DNA of 64,000 nt from Anastrepha obliqua (lineage: Eukaryota > Arthropoda > Insecta > Diptera > Tephritidae), in assembly GCF_027943255.1 (NCBI RefSeq), contig NC_072896.1, positions 40,698,501-40,762,500 on the forward strand, given 5' to 3'. Under the pieces are notes generated by a model. The model saw nothing but the letters and a program-made list of their open reading frames with translations. It did no database searches and was not told where the DNA came from. Positions 57,915-64,000 of the stretch are shown here, one piece after another. Made by a program: the position numbers and the translations under genes. The number at the start of each line of letters is the position of its first letter. Position 1 is the stretch's first letter.

Positions 57915-59075
57915 TTGGATATGGGAATAAGTTTCCGTCCTTTCTTTACCAAAGTTACGAATTATTTAAACAATTAAATAATACATAATATTATGTGAAT
58001 TATGTGCCATTGGAAGCTACAACTTTATTCCATCTTTCAGGCAGCATACGGATTCCTCTGACGAAAAATTCGAGTTCTTTTGACTTGATCCATTCATTGA
58101 CCAAGTTTGCGAGGTTCTCGTAAGAAGTGAACCGCTCTCCAATAAGGCCTGACTGCATTGATCAGAACAGATGGTAATGCGAAGTTGCAATGACTGGGGA
58201 ATACGGCGGGTGGGGCAAAATTTACCAATTCAGTCCCTCTTAATATTTCTGGACCGATTTAGCAACGTGTGGCCTGGAGTTGTCATGCAGCAATTCAGTT
58301 TGTCATGCCTACCGTCTCATTCCGGCCGCTTTTCTTTGAGATCTCGATTTAAACGCATAATAGATGATCCCCTTCTGATCCCACCAGATGCGCATGAATA
58401 TTTTTTTTCGCGGTCGATGGACCTGGTTCACCTGGCAGGCTCCAACATTTTCGATGCTTGGGGTTATCATAGTAGATCCATTTTTCATCGCCAGTGACGA
58501 TGCGATGCAGGAAACCTTTTCTTTTCTGCCGTTCAAGAAGCATCTCACAAGTCGCGAAACGTCTCTCGATATCCCGCTTCTTCAATTGATGTGGCACCCA
58601 GTTACCTATTTTCTGGACCATTCCCGTCACGTACAAACGTTTACCGACGGTTGATTTGCCAACACCCAACTCTTTAGACACATCATCATGGGTTCGACAT
58701 GCGTCTTCATCCAATAATTTTTGAATGTTGTAGTTGATTATCTTCGAAATTTTTCAGTGCCCCTTCGCGATCTTTATCACTTACGTCGAAACCACTCTTT
58801 ACAAGTTATATTTGGTGGAGCGTGATTATTGTAAATATTGATCAATATACGACACGTTTCAACTGTACTTTTCTTTAAAAGGTAATAATAAACCCTGACT
58901 TCACGCAATTCTTGTTTTTTCGGCACGAGCGTAGACATTTTTGACGTCAGATAAAAAAGGATATTTACGCTTCAAACGAATGTTAACTACTGCGATCGAG
59001 ACCTCGCACCTTCAAATCATCAGTATATTACTAGAGCCCTCTTTTACGAGGGCAGAAACTTATTCCCATACCCAA
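57915..59075 (-). mobile_element. Mariner element, decayed
   Basis: Inverted ends TTGGATATGGGAATAAGTTT at the left and, inverted, TTGGGTATGGGAATAAGTTT at the right, TA outside both (57913-57914 and 59076-59077). At 1161 bp it is slightly shorter than active mariners. The interior encodes a transposase on minus. Confidence 0.88.
58000..58760 (-). pseudogene. Mariner (DD34D) transposase
   Basis: Minus frames give helix-turn-helix remains (THDDVSKELGVGKSTVGKRL), LHRIVTGDEKWIYYDNPKHR with catalytic Asp 1, IHAHL(V) in a shifted frame, LLHDNSRPHVAK with Asp 2, a decayed third motif, and the C-terminus LVNEWIKSKELEFFVRGIRM followed by LPERWNKVVASNGT. At least three frameshifts are present. It differs from the 5366-6315 mariner, so two mariner subfamilies are represented. 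Confidence 0.85.
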
Positions 59076-59497
59076 TACAAATAACAAATGCTTTGCTTGC
59101 TCAGAAAGCGCTGTCCAACGCAAGTGCAGTGCCGGACACACACAAAAATATCACGATTGGCTAAAATCTCTCACGAGTTCGCATTCGTGTCATAAGCAAA
59201 ATATAAATGTAAGCATATGTAGATACACTACATGCAAAAAAACGGCACTCTTGTTTTAAAGTAAATTTGTAACCTCACGGATTCTACTTATTTCGCTATT
59301 ACATAGAGACATATATTAAGGAATGAATTTGAAATTTGTAATATTACAAAATGTCGAAGACGTAACTCTTATATGAGCTAAAGGTCTTTTTTTTTCCTTT
59401 TAGTTTATACTCCTGCACCCACTTGACACACATAGCTAAAGCTATCACCATTTGCTGCGACTGTTGCGCACTTAGTAGACGCATTTACACACATAGG

Positions 59498-59694
59498 CAG
59501 GGCCGTAGAGAGCATATCCGGGCCCCGGGGGAAAATTCCGGGCCCCGGGGGAAAATTCCGGGCCCCGGGGGAAAATTCCGGGCCCCGGGGGAAAATTGCA
59601 AATGCGGGCCCTTTCCAATAATGTCTAATTCATATATATACGTATAATCTCGAGTCCGGGCCCCTCTGAGAACTCCGGGCCCGGGGGAAAAAGT
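59498..59694 (+). mobile_element. GC-rich hAT-type MITE, copy 2
   Basis: Starts CAGGGCCGTAGAGAGCATAT like 4977-5152 and shares its middle (AATGCGGGCCCTTT, then ATACGTATAATCTCGAGTCC and GAACTCCGGGCCCGGGGG). The 3' 30 bp with the closing inverted repeat are absent, and no 8-bp duplication is visible. Confidence 0.8.
59518..59597 (+). repeat. Four tandem 20-bp GC-rich units
   Basis: Unit CCGGGCCCCGGGGGAAAATT repeated four times without a mismatch inside the hAT-type MITE. The copy at 4977 has a single unit. Confidence 0.92.
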
Positions 59695-59699
59695 TAGCT

Positions 59700-60290
59700 G
59701 TGTCGCTCCATTTACATACATACACTGCGTCGCAGAAATCGAACGATGGCGAGTATGGTCGTCAAGCGCAGAGTAAGTGTCGCTGTTAAAGAATTGCATG
59801 AAACAGATAAGTTTATTTCATAAAATTGCCAATTTTATTACTAATATTTATTTATTTCACTTATGTTAATCAAAAATGTAAAACTACAAAGTTCAAAATT
59901 TATTTTTCTGTTGTAGATTGGTATTCCCGGAAACAAGGTACAACACACAAAGGCACATTGCAAACAGAACACCAGTAATGAGATTCTTCCCTGATCTTAC
60001 GTTTATTATAACAAAGGGAACGCCTTCGTGTGGGGTGGCTTGTACTCGAAATTCCGGGTATATAATCTGGAAAATAATTCCCCAGTAATTGGGTTACTTA
60101 ATGTGTAGATTGTCGCATTGTTTGTGTTTCCTCGTTGTATTGGATACGTCGCAATAGTGTCCTCAATAAATTCCATCAAAAAGCTTATTCGGGTCCGGCA
60201 CTCGAAGTGTAACCAATTAAAAAGGCCAAAAATTTAGTTTGGAAAACTACTTTTATTCAATTCGAAGCAAAAAAAATAATATAAAATTAA
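59700..60290. other. Intergenic, no gene seen
   Basis: No supported feature. An element-like end GGTTACACTTCGAGTGCCGG (inverted) lies near 60190-60220. Confidence 0.35.
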
Positions 60291-60299
60291 GAATTAATT

Positions 60300-60800
60300 T
60301 ACTTTTGCTCGATATGACTACCTTTTGCCTTGACTATAGCCTTAAGACGGTCCAGAAACGAAACGCAATGGCTTTTTCAGTGCCTCAAGACTGGTGAATC
60401 TTTTAGTTTGACCTTGCTCTCCCCAAAATGGCCCAAAGAGAATAATCCATCGGACTCGCGTCTGTTGAATTTTATAGCCATTGTGTGAACGTTATGAAGT
60501 TCGGAGCGTTGTTATTTAGTCATTCATGGTTCATTCGAGCTGTGTGAGACGGTGCCGATTCCTGTTGAAACGTCCATGGTCTGCCACCGAAATATTTGTC
60601 TGCCCACGGCTCCAAAGCAACCTCCAGAATAGTTTGCCTTTTGGCTCTTGTAAGGCTTGATTTTGGGATCATTTTTCAGTATTCGGCGGATGCTACGGTC
60701 AGATATTTTTAGTTCTTTCGCCATTTGATTGGCACTTCGTCGCGGGTCGGGTATTTCGCTCAAGTCGCTTCTTCACTTTTGGAACCATTCCACGTGACAT
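60300..60800 (-). pseudogene. DD37-type transposase, internally deleted
   Basis: Minus frame 60524-60763 starts in a helix-turn-helix (RRSANQMAKELKISDRSIRR), continues KPYKSQKANYSG and jumps to PWTFQQESAPSHTAR, where Glu replaces the second catalytic Asp. The third motif reads SPMDYSLWAIL, with Asp kept. The first catalytic block is deleted, as in 41178-41901, but the sequence is a different subfamily. Confidence 0.72.
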
Positions 60801-60984
60801 TGCAGTCTTTTGACGACCACCTCCGTGACGTTTCGCGATGCTACTAGCATCATTATAACAAGTAATGGTGCGATGAACAAAGGCTTTATTTACTTTAAGG
60901 TACTAGAGCTCACGAACAATCGCTGGTCGTGATTTTCTAGCCAACTATATTATAATGCGATCACACTATTACCTTTGAAATCCA

Positions 60985-61308
60985 TTACATATATATATAT
61001 ATATAATTGGCGCGTACACCCTTTTTTGGTATTTGGCCGAGCTCCTCCTCCTATTTGTGGTGTGCGTCTTGATGTTGTTCCACAAATGGAGGGACCTACA
61101 GTTTCAAGCCGACTCCGAACGGCAAATATTTTTATGAGGAGCTTTTTCATGGCAGAAATACACTCGGAAGTTTGCCATTGCCGAGGGGCGACCGCTATTA
61201 GAAACATGTTTTTCTTAATTTTGGTGTTTCACCGAGATTCGAACCTGCATCCTCTCTGTGAATTCCAAATGGTAATCACGCACCAACCCATTCGGCTACA
61301 GCGACCGC
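60985..61308 (-). mobile_element. Near-full-length tRNA-derived SINE
   Basis: The inverse orientation is complete from head (GCTGTAGCCGAATGGGTTGG; A box intact) through B box GGTTCGAATCT to the (AT)n tail at 60987-61004. It is about 85-90 percent similar by eye to 11939-12260. No target duplication was recognised. Confidence 0.9.
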
Positions 61309-61489
61309 GTTTACTCTCGGCAAAATGCTTCCGCGCGTTTGTCAATGCTCTGGACTGTCATTTAGCCAACTAACAGACAGCTGATGCCCCGTACGTCGTG
61401 AGCCGTGTTCTTGCTGGGGAGTACGCTATGAAAACTACCATCGCTCAAATCCACGCCGCCCATTTTTTTATTAGTCAATCACTACCTCT

Positions 61490-62935
61490 GGTTTTTTGTT
61501 ATTATTTTCCTTTTTTCTATTTGCATAGTGTCGTTATTACGTAGGGTGCTTGCGAGATAAACGTTCTTCTTTCCATTTCATAAACATTATTTTTTGTTGA
61601 AACCTAACAAAATGTTCGCCTTTTCTAATAGGCGTTTTTGTTATATCTGAAAGAATGGCAGTCCTATTTTTGAGAATAGTTCCAACCAAATCCGTCTTAT
61701 GCTCGCACAATTCTTTTATCAGTGGAATGCTAGTGTACCAATTGCCTATGTATAGTCTATATCCACGATGTTGTTGTTGTTGTAGCAGTATCTTCGCCCT
61801 GTCAGTGTAGTGTAATTACCGGTCGTCTTCGTCTAGCTCATCTAACGGTAGGCCCAGGAAACTGGCAGTTTCGACGGGTTGGGTCCAGACGGAGAGAGGT
61901 GTTAGATGAGTGGGTTTGATGGGGCATGTGAAGAGGTGGTTAGTGTTGTTGTTGTAGCAGTATCTTCGCCCTGTCATTCCCATGGCAGCCGGTTCTACGT
62001 TACCGGAATGACTCGGGTTTTTATTCCCGACCAAGGGCTGCCGCCCCAGTACACTAGCCCTGTCTAGTGATCCGTATCTATATCCACGATCTAAAAGATC
62101 GCTGCATAATTGAAGCACAATACGTGCAAAAATTGTAAATTCTAAATAACGCTGGTCATAATCGGGATCTTTGCGGGTATATATGTATAATATGTATGTA
62201 AAAATTCCATACATATCCTATCACATAAAAAAAATTCATACCGAACCGACTTCGTTTCAACGGAATATACTGCTTCCAGGATAATCGTCCTTTCCACATT
62301 AGCAGTGACTATACAAATATCAAGTTGCGGAATATATAAACTTTTACACTTTTCTACAATATTGTCATAAACCGTTTTGATTTTAGCCAATTGGTTCTTG
62401 GCGTTCTCTGATCGTGAAATTAATTATTTTCAAAGTGGAGAAATTTGCACAACATTTGTAATGTTGGCTTTTTACGATGCCCTGCAAAATCAAGAGCGCA
62501 ATAAAGCATCAAATCTCATTGGTATCCATCAGATACTATTTATTCAAACTTGAGCCTCGTCTTTGTAAAAATTGATTAGCATATAAATTCGTTTACTCTA
62601 CTATAATACTAATAAGCTCATCATGATTATATTGTTCAATATAGAACTTTTACCTATTTCTAAAATTCCTTGGTATTATTTGTTACAAATAAGGCTTCGC
62701 AGAAAATTCAAACTCTATATTTCCTCCCCTGATATTCCACAGACCATTTGTACCCAGATCGTCAATCTCACTAACGTTGTTGTTCTGAGAGTCAGTTATA
62801 CTGGAATTTCACGATCGCTCTCTTCATCAGTAATGTTTTCAGAGGACGATGAAAATGCTTGCAACCGCTTCTCTACATTGTGGGCGAAGTCACGTCATCG
62901 TCGCTATCGGATTTGCTCATCATGAGGATAAAAAA
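61490..62935 (-). pseudogene. piggyBac-like transposase
   Basis: The minus strand starts MMSKSDSDDDVTSP near 62920, an acidic piggyBac-type N-terminus, and continues in another frame RLQAFSSSSENITDEESDRE. The core shows KIKTVYDNIVEKCKSLYIPQ, DQRYLEFTIFARIVLQLCSD and, after a nested insertion, GYRLYIGNWYTSIPLIKELC, EHKTDLVGTILKNR and KGEHFVRFQQKIMFMKWK. The NWYTS motif normally follows Met-Asp; here Asp is Gly. The other catalytic Asp block (DES) is also lost. TTAA-flanked ends were not found. Confidence 0.75.
61770..62076 (-). mobile_element. Chimeric LINE-derived retroposon (copy C)
   Basis: A 307-bp insertion in the piggyBac-like gene with a perfect 14-bp duplication TCTATATCCACGAT (61756-61769 and 62077-62090). 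Its own 5' head (right) is the GGTAACGTAGAACCGGCTGC head, its body is LINE ORF2 tail, and its 3' end (left) reads ACTGCTACAACAACAACAAC on minus. A second internal copy of that tail sits at about 61944-61976 at the head-to-body junction. Confidence 0.88.
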
Positions 62936-63244
62936 ATTAAAACTAAAAAAATAGTAATTTACAAATATTTTCTAGAAAACTTTATAACTTTATTAGATTC
63001 CGTAATATCAAGGATGATAGATTTACAAGGTTTGCTCTTTAACTGAGCACATGAGCGAAAACTGTGTTCATTTTTTTCGTATATCACTAACACAATCTTA
63101 ATACACTTGTCGTTCAGACGGCAACAAAGTGTCTTTTTTTTCGTATATCACCAACACAATCTCTGTTTTTTTGTAAACACATCCCATGTGATGTCAGCCA
63201 ATCGGCTGATTCTGTCAAATTTGCTCGGAGCCGAATAACGGTCT
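62936..63244. other. Intergenic, no gene seen
   Basis: Contains a TTTTTTTCGTATATCACYAA word twice (about 63075 and 63137). No other feature. Confidence 0.4.
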
Positions 63245-63540
63245 GTGCACACCGGAAAAAAAATATTTGCCATGCCAATATCGCAGAAGTTATTTCACGC
63301 CGAACATGAACTTAATTTTGCGCTAAAAACAGTAAATAAACATTATTAAACTTTAAGTAGTATTTATTAAATAAAAACTTTTATATTGCCATTGATTAGC
63401 TATAGTAGTAATGAACATCGGAGTGTCAACATTTTACTGACAGAACTTTGGGTTCTGTTGCATTTTTCACAACAATAACACTACATCTCATAAAAAGTAG
63501 CACTGCCGCAACTATTACAGCTCGAACACACTCGATGTAT
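63245..63540. repeat. Harbinger-like non-autonomous repeat, copy 2
   Basis: Aligns with 31871-32178 in the same orientation: CAATATCGCAGAAGTTATTT, CACGCCGAACATGA, ACTTAATTTTGCGCTAAAAA, CTCATAAAAAGTAGCACTGC and ATTACAGCTCGAACACA. The middle is longer and diverged. Confidence 0.55.
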
Positions 63541-64000
63541 AAATATTATATATAGTATTGGTTGACAAAAAATATTAATGTCATATGTGATTATAAATTA
63601 TTTTACTCATAATTAAAAAAAATTGAATATCTGTAAGAATTTTTTTTTTAATTATTTAAAAATTAAAAGCATCTATGCTATTTATTAGGTACCAAAACTG
63701 TTCATTGATCATGATCATTCTATTATAGAGGCTAGAATCATGGACAAAATCCAGTGCGGCGGCCAGCAAAGTGGTTGAGAGAAAGGTTCCGTGGATTAAT
63801 ATTTGGGCGTAGTGCGAATGTTTATACTGCTGTAACAACGATTACTTTTTTGGTTAGTTATCGTGCTTTTCTTAAGTCAATTAGTGCATGCAGTTCACAT
63901 TTTGCTGATGTGAATGTAAATGCGCCCTAGGAAATTATTCAATGAGGTACTTTTTGGTAACGACAGAGGGCCTTCTCTACATGGATCGAGTGAACTCGAC
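63541..64000. other. Window end, no gene seen
   Basis: A weak match to the end of the CAA-tailed family (GCGAATGTTTATACTGCTGT followed by AACAACG) is at about 63814-63840. Nothing else is supported. Confidence 0.35.

Noticed and set aside
1..64000. CRISPR array, bacterial operon or phage-type system
   Set aside because: No regularly spaced repeat-spacer array, no ribosome-binding-site-led gene cluster, and all genes have spliceosomal introns.

Overview
The window is A/T-rich nuclear DNA of a higher fly. The long proteins, the short introns with GTAAGT-like donors, and the repertoire of mobile elements all fit Diptera. The many DD41D (rosa-like) transposases, a type described from Ceratitis, suggest a tephritid fruit fly, but that species-level guess is inference. 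No rRNA, tRNA gene, CRISPR array or prokaryotic operon was seen.

Four host genes can be reconstructed exon by exon. They are mtm (myotubularin-type 3-phosphoinositide phosphatase, minus, 18423-20415), Bem46/ABHD13 (membrane serine hydrolase, plus, 22670-24071), okr (RAD54-type SNF2 translocase of homologous recombination, minus, 26765-29677) and Chd1 (chromodomain-helicase remodeler, plus, main coding exons 46479-54661). mtm and Bem46 are divergent, Bem46 and okr are convergent, and okr and Chd1 are divergent. okr has a coding exon consisting only of the ATG. Chd1 probably has a 9-nt first coding exon at 32815-32823, followed by a first intron of about 13.7 kb.

Nearly everything else is transposon-derived. 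Region by region: 1-18200 holds a DD41D element, MITEs, SINEs, mariner and Tc1-like elements, LINE debris and TTAA-flanked foldback elements. 20420-22670 and 24070-26760 hold a MITE, a SINE, a tandem duplication and a LINE tail. 31800-46478, mostly inside the presumed Chd1 first intron, is a stack of nested insertions: a Ty3/gypsy remnant carries short CAA-tailed retroposons, one of which carries a nearly intact 2.6-kb PIF/Harbinger element, followed by a Tc1-like element, a foldback element and a BEL/Pao remnant. 54900-64000 holds further LINE, mariner, hAT, SINE and piggyBac-like remnants.

The most interesting material is not a classical gene cluster but a retroposon network. A short (about 130 bp) CAA-tailed family, a chimeric family and a LINE share tail or head sequence, and three insertions have clean 12-14 bp target-site duplications. 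A tRNA-derived SINE (ten recognisable copies), TTAA-flanked foldback MITEs, an hAT MITE with a perfect 8-bp duplication and a two-ORF Harbinger element complete the picture. All splice models were read by eye from frame and splice consensus; boundaries outside the four host genes are approximate.
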